The notes under the pieces: model-generated
Database searches by the model: none
The model's input: only the letters and a program-made list of their open reading frames with translations
What the model was told of the DNA's origin: nothing
NCBI RefSeq assembly: GCF_001269655.1
Contig: NZ_LHVE01000001.1
Coordinates: forward strand, 62,001 to 126,000
Reading direction: 5' to 3'
Length of the DNA stretch: 64,000 nt
DNA from: Pseudomonas thivervalensis
GTDB lineage: Bacteria > Pseudomonadota > Gammaproteobacteria > Pseudomonadales > Pseudomonadaceae
Program-made: the position numbers and the translations under genes
Part shown: in pieces, positions 17,370 to 25,533 of the stretch
Position numbering within the stretch: the stretch's first letter is position 1
How the letters are laid out: every line of letters begins with the position of its first letter

Positions 17370-19805
17370 ATGAACAAGCCCCGGATGTACCTGCTGGCCG
17401 GCAACGGCAGCGCCGCCGATTGGTGGGACGACGCGTTGCCGCACTTTCAACACTACGACGTGGTGCCGCTGGAACTGCCCGGCTTTGGCAACAACCCCCA
17501 GGCCCCTTGCGAAGACTTGGCGGCCTACGCCCAGGCGTTGCTGGTGGCGACGGTCAAGGGCAGCGCGATCATGGCGGTCGGGGTCAACGCCTTGTTGGTG
17601 TTGCACGCTTTGCAACGCGAGCCCGGGCACTTTTGCCGCAGCGTGTTGCTGGCGCCGGTGGGGGCTTTCTTGTGGCAGCGGCGGCTGCCGGCGTTGATGT
17701 CGCCGCTGCCGATTCGCAAGACCATTCACTGGTTGCTGGCGAACAAGCCAACGTTGTTTGCCCACAAGTTTTCCAGCCAGGCCTGGACGCCCGCGCAGTA
17801 CCAACGCATGGGCGCCGGCTACGCTCGTTGCCGGGCCTTTGTGCCGCACTGGGACCTGGTGCGTGCCGACACCGCGCTGCCGTTGCTGGAGTGGATCACC
17901 GACCCGGTCGAACTGGTGTGGGGCGATCAGGACAAAGTATTGGGCGTCGCGCAGGCGGCGGCCTGGTCGGCCATTCTGGCCCGTGCCGATTTGACCATCA
18001 GCTTGAAGCCCGGCTGGGGCCACTACCCGTGGATCGACTCGCCCGCTGAATTCACGGCGTGGCTGGAGTCCGGCGAGCGTGGTTTCGTCGCGCACACCAA
18101 GGGCGGCCGCTTGCGTCTCGCGGCGCTGGCGGGGCAGCCGGTGCCGGCGGCGCTGTCACTCAACCATTGCGATGATCCGCGTCTGCCAACGTTTCTGAAC
18201 AGTCAGCCGGACGCTATTTGGGCCGTGCGTTCCTCCAGCTACGGGGAGGATCAGGCCGATGCGGCCAATGCGGGTTTGAGCACTACGTACCTGCGTGAAC
18301 CGACACACAACGTGCCGGCGCGCATTGCCGAGTTGAGTGCGGCGGGCGTCGAGGAAGTGGTGGTGCAGCGTTTTATCGCGCCCCGGTTGTCCGGGATCGC
18401 GTTCGTGCGCCACCTGTCCGTTGAATTGGAGTGGGTCGAAGGGCATCTGGAGTCGTTGGCCGATGGCAAGGTGAGCCCCGAGCGGGCGATCATGTCCCGT
18501 CTCGGCGAGTCATGGAATAGCGGCGGGTTCAAGCCAGCCCATGGCCTGACCGCCGAAGCGCTGTGGCGGTTTCTCCAAGACGTATTGCGGGTCTTTCACT
18601 ACGTGCCCGGCGACGTTGAATGGGCTTGGGACGGCACCCAGCTGTGGCTGCTGCAATACCGGCCGATCAGCGACTACGGCTGGCGCCGCCACCTGACCGC
18701 GGCCAACATCGCCGAGATCCTGCCGCCGCAACCCAGCGTCCTGGTGGAGTACGCCCAGCGCCGTGCGGCGGTGAGCATTCCGGCGATCATGGCGCGTTGG
18801 GACTCACGGGTGTTGCAGGACAACGAGCCCTTCACGGCGGTGTTTGGCGGCGCTTCGTACATCAACAACGACCTGTTTCTCGCCCGGCTGGCCGACTGGG
18901 GCATCAGCGCCAGCAGCTACGCCGGCGAGGTCGGCGGCGCGACACCGCACCTGCCTTGGCGGCCGCTGCGCCTGTTGCGTTCGCTGCCGTTGTTCCTGCG
19001 CATGCAACGCATCGCCCGCGGGCATTTGCTGACGCTGGAAAACGGTTTGCTACGTTTTGATCGAGAACTGTACGAACTGACCGAGCAAGGCGCCGACGGC
19101 CAGCAACTGGCCGACTGGTTTACCCGCTTCTACGTGTTCGTGGTGCAGGGCAACCTGTGCATCGCCAGCGCCTTGGCCAGCAGCGGCGGAGACTGGTTGG
19201 GACGACCGCCGACCGCCTATGACAACCTTGAACACAGCCCCCATCGCCTGCCCTGGGAAACCGACCCAGCGACGCCACGCCCGGCGCCGACCGCGCTGCC
19301 ATTGCAGGCATTCCCACAATGGTCCCGGGCGATTCGCTTGGCCCATGGGGCTGGCCTGCCGGGGTTGCGCGGCTATTACTTGCAGGTGCGCGAATGGTAT
19401 CGCGACAACCTGATGCGAATCTTCTTCCGCCTGCACCACGCCATGCCAAGCGCCGACCGCGCGCGTTGGTTCGCCCCGCACCCGGACATCCGCAGCCGCG
19501 ACGGCAGCTTCTGGCAGGACGGTCGTGAAGGCACTGAGCAGGCGAGTGGGCTCCTGATCTACCCGGGGCGGGCCCAGGGCATCCTGGGTGAAGACATTCT
19601 GTTGGAGGACACCCTGGACCCAGGTCGCCACGCTCACTACCAAAGCGCCCGCGCCGTGATCGCGCGCATGGGCGGACGCTTGTCCCACGGCTCGACGTTG
19701 CTGCGTGAACTGCGCAAACCTTCGGCGGTACTGCCTCAGGTGGATGTGGGGTGGTTGGGGCGTGAGGTGGTGTATTGCGATGGGGTGTTGAGGTTGGTGG
19801 AGTAG
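17370..19805 (+). CDS. Fusion: alpha/beta-hydrolase-like domain plus PEP-synthase/PPDK-like phosphotransferase
   Basis: The protein has 811 residues. Residues 1-235 look like an alpha/beta hydrolase, with GxGxxxxWW near the start, an acid residue in VWGDQD (186-188) and a catalytic-type histidine in GWGHYPW (H218). The nucleophile elbow, however, reads GVNAL, with Asn73 where Ser is expected. Residues about 245-480 resemble the ATP-binding domain of PEP synthase/PPDK (WAVRSSSYGED, R287). The C terminus ends with a swivelling-type histidine motif (GGRLSHGSTLLREL, H773). The layout recalls antibiotic phosphotransferases of the rifampin type, but that is inference. It is the last gene of a three-gene set with a membrane protein and an epimerase. 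Confidence 0.8.
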   Translation: MNKPRMYLLAGNGSAADWWDDALPHFQHYDVVPLELPGFGNNPQAPCEDLAAYAQALLVATVKGSAIMAVGVNALLVLHALQREPGHFCRSVLLAPVGAFLWQRRLPALMSPLPIRKTIHWLLANKPTLFAHKFSSQAWTPAQYQRMGAGYARCRAFVPHWDLVRADTALPLLEWITDPVELVWGDQDKVLGVAQAAAWSAILARADLTISLKPGWGHYPWIDSPAEFTAWLESGERGFVAHTKGGRLRLAALAGQPVPAALSLNHCDDPRLPTFLNSQPDAIWAVRSSSYGEDQADAANAGLSTTYLREPTHNVPARIAELSAAGVEEVVVQRFIAPRLSGIAFVRHLSVELEWVEGHLESLADGKVSPERAIMSRLGESWNSGGFKPAHGLTAEALWRFLQDVLRVFHYVPGDVEWAWDGTQLWLLQYRPISDYGWRRHLTAANIAEILPPQPSVLVEYAQRRAAVSIPAIMARWDSRVLQDNEPFTAVFGGASYINNDLFLARLADWGISASSYAGEVGGATPHLPWRPLRLLRSLPLFLRMQRIARGHLLTLENGLLRFDRELYELTEQGADGQQLADWFTRFYVFVVQGNLCIASALASSGGDWLGRPPTAYDNLEHSPHRLPWETDPATPRPAPTALPLQAFPQWSRAIRLAHGAGLPGLRGYYLQVREWYRDNLMRIFFRLHHAMPSADRARWFAPHPDIRSRDGSFWQDGREGTEQASGLLIYPGRAQGILGEDILLEDTLDPGRHAHYQSARAVIARMGGRLSHGSTLLRELRKPSAVLPQVDVGWLGREVVYCDGVLRLVE

Positions 19806-19850
19806 ACCGTTGGGACATCTGCCAGGCACTGGGTTGTCTGGACGAAGTCA

Positions 19851-19936
19851 TCGCGAGCAAGCTCGCTCCCACAGTAGGTCGGTGTTGGCCTTGATACTTC
19901 ATTCGACACAAGCCCCCGTGGGAGCGAGCTCGCGAT
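19851..19936. repeat. REP-like inverted pair, family C (GTGGGAGCGAGCTTGCTCGC)
   Basis: The left arm at 19851-19872 is the reverse complement of GTGGGAGCGAGCTTGCTCGC, and the right arm lies at 19918-19936. It sits downstream of the fusion protein gene, in the 382-bp gap that also holds a family A pair. Confidence 0.8.
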
Positions 19937-19971
19937 GGCCATCTTACTCACCCTGCACAACCCCGATCCCT

Positions 19972-20102
19972 GTGGCGAGGGAGCTTGCTCCCGCTGGGTT
20001 GCGCAGCAACCCCAAGCAATTTGAATGCGATCTGCCTGACACACCGTGGCGCCAGGATTTGGGACTGCTGCGCAGTCCAGCGGGAGCAAGCTCCCTCGCC
20101 AC
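19972..20102. repeat. REP-like inverted pair, family A
   Basis: Both arms (GTGGCGAGGGAGCTTGCTCC and its reverse complement) are intact, with inner GCGCAGCA-type sub-palindromes. The region from 20103 to 20187 probably carries the promoter of the export locus, although no clear -10/-35 was fixed. Confidence 0.82.
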
Positions 20103-20187
20103 AAAGATTTCCCTCTCTTCACCGCTACTCCCTTGACGCCCCCCACCGCTGTCGTAGACTCCGCCCATCCGTCAGGGAGTAACGGTC

Positions 20188-20964
20188 ATGCGTCGTTTGA
20201 GTAGTTGGGTTGTGGGATTGGCCTTCATCACGTGCGGGGTCCAGGCGCAGACGCCGGCTTCCGACGATCCGTTGCTGGAGAGCAACGTCGCCGCCAATGC
20301 GTCGGGCAGCGAGGCGCGTGGGGTGCTTCGGGCGCGGGATCAGGCGGTGTTGGCCAGCGAGTTGGCAGGGCGCATTGTCGAGCTGCCGTTCAGTGAGGGC
20401 GAGTCGTTCAAGAAGGGCGACACCCTGGCGCGTTTCGATTGTTCGGCCTATCAGGCCCAGCTCAATGCGGCCCAGGCGGCCAGCCGTGGTGCCGGTGAAG
20501 AACTGGCCCATAACCGGCAATTGGCAGCGTTGAAATCCGTCGGGCGTTTCGAGGTGTCGCGGGCCGAGGCGCGGCTCAGCGAGGCCCAGGCGCAATCCCA
20601 GGTCTATCAGGTCCAGGTCAAGCGCTGCAGCGTGATCGCTCCGTTCGACGGGCAAGTGGTGGCGCGCAAGGTCCAGCGTTATGAAAGCGTGGCGGCCGGC
20701 GCGCCGTTGCTGGACGTGGTCGACAACCGCACCCTGGAGATTCACCTGCTGGTGCCTTCACGCTGGATGGACAGGCTCAAACCCGGCCAGCCTTTTACCT
20801 TTGTTCCCGATGAAACCGGCAAGCCGTTGCAAGCGACGGTCAAGCGCCTGGGCGCGCGCATCGACGAGGGCAGCCAGACCCTGCTGCTGGTGGCGAGCGT
20901 GCCGGACGCCAGCGGCTTGCTGTCCGGCATGAGCGGCACGGCGCGTTTCGCGGAGCCCAAGTGA
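20188..20964 (+). CDS. Periplasmic adaptor (HlyD/RND-type membrane fusion protein)
   Basis: This 258-residue protein has a signal peptide (MRRLSSWVVGLAFITCGVQA). A lipoyl-like half at ASELAGRIVELPFSEGESFKKGDTLA, a short coiled-coil region at about residues 85-145 and the second lipoyl half (CSVIAPFDGQVVARKV) follow. The length is short for the family. It is the first gene of the export locus and its end overlaps the next gene as GTGA. It has no transmembrane anchor beyond the signal peptide, so it is periplasmic. It probably links the inner-membrane M50/HlyD protein to the locus TolC-like channel. Confidence 0.82.
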   Translation: MRRLSSWVVGLAFITCGVQAQTPASDDPLLESNVAANASGSEARGVLRARDQAVLASELAGRIVELPFSEGESFKKGDTLARFDCSAYQAQLNAAQAASRGAGEELAHNRQLAALKSVGRFEVSRAEARLSEAQAQSQVYQVQVKRCSVIAPFDGQVVARKVQRYESVAAGAPLLDVVDNRTLEIHLLVPSRWMDRLKPGQPFTFVPDETGKPLQATVKRLGARIDEGSQTLLLVASVPDASGLLSGMSGTARFAEPK

Positions 20965-22280
20965 ACGCGCCGATATCGGGCAGCGCCGAGCAGGTGTTTG
21001 CCCGCTTCCTCGACCTTGAACGTCAGGCACGGGCGGCGCGGACGCCGGCGCAATTGAGCTACAGCCTGGTCAACGATGGCCAGGCCCTGTTCGGCTTTCG
21101 TCATGCCGCGTTGTTGATCGCCGGCAAGGTCCAGGCCGTGACCGGCGTCAGTACCGTGGAGCCGAATGCGCCATTCGTGGCGTTTGTCGAGCAGGCGGTG
21201 GCGCAACTGTTCAAGCAGGGTCAATTGAATCAGGCCCGGGTGATCGCCGCCGATGGGGTGAGTGAATCCATCCGGGCAGACTGGCGCAGCCTGTCGGCCG
21301 GGCAGGTGTTCTGGCTGCCATTGATTGATCACCAGGGCCAGGTGTTCGGCGGCTTGTGGTTGGCCCGCGACCTGCCCTGGACCCCGCCCGAACAAGTGCT
21401 GCTGTCGCAATTGGGCGACACCTACAGCCATGCGTGGCTGGCGCTGCAACCGCGCAAGCCGTGGCGCCTGCGTTGGACGCGCAAGCGCCAGGTCGTCCTG
21501 GTGGCGGTGTTGCTGCTGGGCTTGCTGATCCCGGTGCGCCAGTCCGTATTGGCCCCGGCCGAAGTGGTGCCGCTGGGCGGGCAGGTGGTGGCAGCGCCGT
21601 TGGATGGCGTGATCGCCGAATTCCTGGTCAAGCCCAACCAGAGCGTCAAGAACGGCGACCTGTTGTTGCGTTTCGAAAGTACCAGTCTCAAGGCCCAGGC
21701 CGATGTGGCCGAGCGGGCGTTGGGCGTGGCCGAGGCGGAACTCAAGGCCAATTCCCAGCGTTCGTTTGCCGACGCTGAATCCAGTTCGAAGATTGACTTG
21801 CTCGCCGCCCGCGTCGAGCAGAAACGCGCCGAGCGCAACTACGCGCTTGAACTGCTCAAGCGCAGCGAAGTCCGCGCCGAGCGTGACGGCATCGCGGTGT
21901 TCGCCGACGCCGAGCGCTGGCTTGGCAAGCCCGTGCAGACCGGCGAGCGCCTGATGGAAATCGCCGATCCGAACCAGGCCGAATTGCGCATTGAATTGGC
22001 CGTGGGCGACGCGATTGCCCTGGAACCCGGTGCGCAAGTGGCGTTGTTTCTCGACAGCGACCCGTTGCAGCGGCACCTGGCCTGGCTCGAGCGTTCGGCC
22101 TATGAAGCGCAGCCTACCGCCGCCGGGCAGTTGGCGTATCGGTTGGATGCGCGTTTCGATGCCACGGCGCCGCGCATCGGCCTGCGGGGCACGGCGAAGG
22201 TCTTCGGGGACCGTGCGCCGCTGGCGTTGTACCTGTTGCGGCGGCCACTGGCCGGCCTGCGCCAGAGCGTAGGCCTGTAG
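20961..22280 (+). CDS. GAF-like domain fused to a HlyD-type adaptor
   Basis: This 439-residue protein starts at GTG 20961. Residues about 8-155 form a soluble GAF-like domain (LFGFRHAALLIAGK, NAPFVAFVEQAV). One transmembrane segment follows near residues 174-192 (VVLVAVLLLGLLIPV), then a HlyD-type lipoyl and coiled-coil region (VVAAPLDGVIAEFLVKPNQ). A cytoplasmic sensor-like domain joined to a periplasmic adaptor is unusual and could couple an internal signal or substrate recognition to export. It is 1 bp from the next gene. The GAF call rests on pattern only. Confidence 0.75.
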   Translation: MNAPISGSAEQVFARFLDLERQARAARTPAQLSYSLVNDGQALFGFRHAALLIAGKVQAVTGVSTVEPNAPFVAFVEQAVAQLFKQGQLNQARVIAADGVSESIRADWRSLSAGQVFWLPLIDHQGQVFGGLWLARDLPWTPPEQVLLSQLGDTYSHAWLALQPRKPWRLRWTRKRQVVLVAVLLLGLLIPVRQSVLAPAEVVPLGGQVVAAPLDGVIAEFLVKPNQSVKNGDLLLRFESTSLKAQADVAERALGVAEAELKANSQRSFADAESSSKIDLLAARVEQKRAERNYALELLKRSEVRAERDGIAVFADAERWLGKPVQTGERLMEIADPNQAELRIELAVGDAIALEPGAQVALFLDSDPLQRHLAWLERSAYEAQPTAAGQLAYRLDARFDATAPRIGLRGTAKVFGDRAPLALYLLRRPLAGLRQSVGL

Positions 22281-22281
22281 C

Positions 22282-24378
22282 ATGGACCTGCCGAGCCTGC
22301 GGCCGGACCTGCAACTGTCCCCGGCGGCGCCGGACCCGGACGGTTCGCCGCAGTGGACCTTGGCCGATCCGGTGCGCGGGCGCTATTTCAAGTTGGGCGC
22401 GGCGGCGATGCGCATGTTGCGGCACTGGTCCCTCGGTGATCCGGAGCAGGTGCTGCAAGCTGCGAACCGTGAGCCAGGCCTGCCGCTCAATGGCGAATCG
22501 CTGGAGCAACTGCTGGGCTTCTTGCGCGGCCATGACCTGATCAGCGCGATGGACCCGCAACAGCGTGACAGTTATCTGTTCAAGACCGCCGCACAGCGCC
22601 AGAGCCTGTGGCAGATCCTGCTGCATCAATACCTGTTTTTTCGCATTCCACTGTGGCGCCCGGACGCTTTTCTCAATCGTGCCTGGCCCCGGTTGGCGCG
22701 GTTCGGCCCCGGAATCCTGCGTTATGGCCTGCCGCTGACCCTGGGCCTCGGTATCTTCCTGGTGTCGCGGGACTGGCAGCGATTCGTCGCGACGTTTCCG
22801 CACCTGTTCAGCCTGGGCGGTGCGCTGGCGTTCGGGACGGCGTTGCTCTTCGCCAAGCTGTGCCACGAATTCGGCCATGCCTTCATGGCCAAGCGGGCCG
22901 GTTGCCGGGTGCAAAGCATGGGTGTGGCGTTCATGGTGCTGTTGCCGATGTTCTATACCGACGTCAGCGACGCCTGGCGGATCAACGATCGACGCGCACG
23001 GTTGTTGATCGGTGCGGGCGGGGTCCTGGCCGAATTGCTGCTGGCGTGCATTGCGCTGCTGGCCTGGTCGCTGTTGCCCGACGGGCCGGCGCGCACCGCG
23101 GCGTTCATGCTGGCCAGCGCGACCTGGATCACCACGCTGATCATCAACCTGAACCCCTTCATGCGTTTTGACGGGTATTTCCTGCTCAGTGATTTCTGGG
23201 CGGTGGATAACCTTCAGGGGCGTGCGTTCGCCCTGTGTCGCTGGCGCCTGCGCGAAGCCTTGTTCGGGTATGGCGCGGCGGCGCCTGAACCCTGGTCGCC
23301 GAAGATGCGTCGGCGTTTGCTGGTATGGGGCTATGGCTCCTGGCTGTGGCGGGCGCTGTTGTTTTTCGGGATTGCCTTGGCGGTCTATCACCTGTTCTTC
23401 AAGGTGCTGGGCATTTTTCTGATGATGGTGGAATTGGTGTGGTTCATTTTCATGCCCATCGTGAATGAGTGGCGGCAATGGTGGAGCCGCCGTGAGCAAG
23501 CCCATGGTGGGCGGATGCTCTTGAGCGGCGTGGTGTTGCTGGCGTTGCTGTTGGTGTTGCTGTTGCCCTGGCGCAGCGCGGTGGAGGTGCCAGCCATGCT
23601 TGAGGCCGGGCGGGCCAGTGCCCTGCATGCGCCAGTGGCGGCTCGGGTCAAGCAGGTGAATGTGCACGACGGCCAGACCGTGGCCCAGGGCGATGTGTTG
23701 ATCGAGCTGGAGTCACCGGACATGGCGTCGCGCCTGGCCATCGTGCGCCGGGAAATCCAGATCCAGCAATTGCAGATGCGTCGTCAGGCCGGGCGCAGCG
23801 AAACCGCTGCCGATGCCGGCATCATCGAACAGCAACTGGCCGAAGCGGTGGCCGAATACCGGGGCCTGGTCGCCCAGCGTGAACGCTTGTTGTTGCGTGC
23901 GCCCCATGCCGGCCAGGTGCGCGATGTGTTGCCGCAACTGTCGGTAGGGCGCTGGTTGTCACCGACGCAGGCGCTGGCGCGGGTGGTGCAGACCGATTCG
24001 CGGTTGCGCGGGTATCTCACTGAAGCCGAGCTTTGGCGGATTGGGCCGGGAGCCACGGGACGTTTCATCGCGGATGATCCGATGCACCCTTCGATTGCCG
24101 TGCAGTTGAATGAAATCGATACCAACGGGGTGGCCTGGGTCGAACAGCAAGCGTTGACGTCCGACCACCATGGGCCAATTGCAGTGCGCCGCGATTCGCA
24201 ACAGCGGGCCGAGCCGGTGCAGGCGCAATATGGCGTGCGCTTGAGTGCGGTCGACGAGGCGTCGGCTCCGGTGCAACCGCTGCGTGGCGTGGCGGTGCTG
24301 CAGGGCAAGGGCGAGTCGGTGTTGGGAGCGGCCTGGCGTCGGTTGGCGGCGTTGGGTGTCAGGGAAAGCGGGTTCTAA
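22282..24378 (+). CDS. M50 (site-2-type) metallopeptidase fused to a HlyD-like domain
   Basis: The protein has 698 residues. Residues 1-100 look like a PqqD-like or winged region (LADPVRGRYFKLGAAAMRML). A multi-pass membrane core carries the zinc motif HEFGH (195-199) and the distal NPFMRFDG motif (291-298), both intact as in active site-2 proteases. A transmembrane segment near 415-432 leads into a HlyD-type lipoyl/coiled-coil domain (LHAPVAARVKQVNVHDGQ; APHAGQVRDVL). Proteins of this build occur with RiPP and large-protein export loci. It is the likely inner-membrane core of the locus. It has no ATPase motif. Confidence 0.85.
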   Translation: MDLPSLRPDLQLSPAAPDPDGSPQWTLADPVRGRYFKLGAAAMRMLRHWSLGDPEQVLQAANREPGLPLNGESLEQLLGFLRGHDLISAMDPQQRDSYLFKTAAQRQSLWQILLHQYLFFRIPLWRPDAFLNRAWPRLARFGPGILRYGLPLTLGLGIFLVSRDWQRFVATFPHLFSLGGALAFGTALLFAKLCHEFGHAFMAKRAGCRVQSMGVAFMVLLPMFYTDVSDAWRINDRRARLLIGAGGVLAELLLACIALLAWSLLPDGPARTAAFMLASATWITTLIINLNPFMRFDGYFLLSDFWAVDNLQGRAFALCRWRLREALFGYGAAAPEPWSPKMRRRLLVWGYGSWLWRALLFFGIALAVYHLFFKVLGIFLMMVELVWFIFMPIVNEWRQWWSRREQAHGGRMLLSGVVLLALLLVLLLPWRSAVEVPAMLEAGRASALHAPVAARVKQVNVHDGQTVAQGDVLIELESPDMASRLAIVRREIQIQQLQMRRQAGRSETAADAGIIEQQLAEAVAEYRGLVAQRERLLLRAPHAGQVRDVLPQLSVGRWLSPTQALARVVQTDSRLRGYLTEAELWRIGPGATGRFIADDPMHPSIAVQLNEIDTNGVAWVEQQALTSDHHGPIAVRRDSQQRAEPVQAQYGVRLSAVDEASAPVQPLRGVAVLQGKGESVLGAAWRRLAALGVRESGF

Positions 24379-24393
24379 CCCTAGGGAGCAAGC

Positions 24394-24885
24394 ATGGACT
24401 CAGTGGCGGCAGAAGGATTGGTGGTGCGTCCATCGCGGGTCAGCGATGGTCCGTTCTTGCAGAGTCTGTACCAGGCGGCGCGGCCGGACCTGCAATGGAT
24501 CGACGGCGAGCACGAGCAGGTGCAACAGGTGATTGCCCAGCAGTTCCAGGTGCAGGAGCAAGGGCTGGGCGAAAATTTCCCCAACGCCATGCATTACGTC
24601 GTGGAAAAACTCGGCACCGCCATCGGCGCCTTGAGCACGGATTTCGGCCCCAATGAAATTCGCGTGCTGTACCTGGCCTTCATTCCCCAGGCCCGTGGGC
24701 AAGGGTATGGCCGGGCAGTGCTGCAAGGCGTGCAGAACGCCGCGCAACAGATCCGTTGCCCGGTGGCGACCGTGGTCTGGGCCAGCAACCCCCATGCACG
24801 CCGGCACTACCTGGCGCTGGGCTTCGAAGTGCAAGAGCGCAATCCGGCGGCGGAGCGGTTGGTCTGGTATCCGAAAGGCAATTGA
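24394..24885 (+). CDS. GNAT-family N-acetyltransferase
   Basis: This 163-residue protein shows the acetyl-CoA-binding motif A (ARGQGYGRAVL) and the later motif B (NPHARRHYLALGFEVQER). It lies 15 bp after the M50/HlyD gene on the same strand, so it is probably co-transcribed and may modify the locus substrate or a partner. The substrate cannot be inferred. A nested REP-like structure follows, and the plus-strand run is then interrupted by two minus-strand genes. Confidence 0.85.
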   Translation: MDSVAAEGLVVRPSRVSDGPFLQSLYQAARPDLQWIDGEHEQVQQVIAQQFQVQEQGLGENFPNAMHYVVEKLGTAIGALSTDFGPNEIRVLYLAFIPQARGQGYGRAVLQGVQNAAQQIRCPVATVVWASNPHARRHYLALGFEVQERNPAAERLVWYPKGN

Positions 24886-24902
24886 CTTACCCCATGGCCC
24901 AT

Positions 24903-25158
24903 GTGGGAGCGAGCTTGCTCGCGAAGGCGATCTCCCATCCACCCGGAACCTGTGGCGCGGGAGCTTGCTCCCGCTGGATCTGTAGGAGCTGACGAGCGAA
25001 GCGAGGCTGCGATCTTTCCACTGCCAATTGAGTCTGGAGCGAAAGATCAAAAGATCGCAGGCTTCGCCAGCTCCTACAGAGCCGAGCGGGAGCAAGCTCC
25101 CTCGCCACAGGTTCCGGGTCGTCTGGGCTAATGCCATCGCGAGCAAGCTCGCTCCCAC
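24903..25158. repeat. Three-layer nested inverted repeats (families C, A, B)
   Basis: The outer arms of family C (GTGGGAGCGAGCTTGCTCGC) lie at 24903 and end at 25158. Inside them, family A arms span 24952-25108, and inside those a family B pair spans 24982-25077. Each layer is roughly centred on the same axis, which gives one large palindrome built of three element types. It sits at the convergent end of the GNAT gene and the DUF6916 gene, where it could terminate both transcripts. Confidence 0.85.
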
Positions 25159-25175
25159 AGGAACCTCATCAGTCC

Positions 25176-25487
25176 TCAGTTGAACGCGATGTAGAAATAC
25201 CCCAGCGCCGGATCCCGTCCCATGGGCGGTATCCGGGACACGAACACCCCCTCGAGCTTGCCCAGCTCCGGCACTTCCAGAGCGCAGAGGCCGTCCACGA
25301 AGGCGGTGCTTTCCAGGCTGTTGAATTCCACGCTGAACGGCATGCGCGCGGTGTTCGGCAGCTTCGCACGAGGTGTTTCGTCAAGGGTTTCGAAGCGCAC
25401 CGGCAGGCAGCTGCCGTCGGGCAGGGTCAGGCTGCCGGTCTGGCCCAGCAGCGGTTGGAAATGGTGGCTATGAACCTGTTGCAGCAT
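25176..25487 (-). CDS. DUF6916-family small protein
   Basis: The start at ATG 25487 gives 103 residues beginning MLQQVHSHHFQPLLGQTGSL. It resembles the short DUF6916 proteins that are often found beside collar-domain proteins of the microcystin-dependent protein (MdpB) type. No catalytic motif or membrane segment is visible. It lies 46 bp downstream of the collar protein gene on the same strand, probably in one transcript. The function is unknown. Confidence 0.75.
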   Translation of the reverse strand: MLQQVHSHHFQPLLGQTGSLTLPDGSCLPVRFETLDETPRAKLPNTARMPFSVEFNSLESTAFVDGLCALEVPELGKLEGVFVSRIPPMGRDPALGYFYIAFN

Positions 25488-25533
25488 GTCGACACTCCAA
25501 GAGGCCGGAGGACCGCAGCCCTCCGGCGGTTCA

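Noticed and set aside
15930..18095. A 721-codon minus-strand frame opposite the epimerase and fusion genes
   Set aside because: Antisense shadow with biased composition. Both plus-strand genes have clear motifs.
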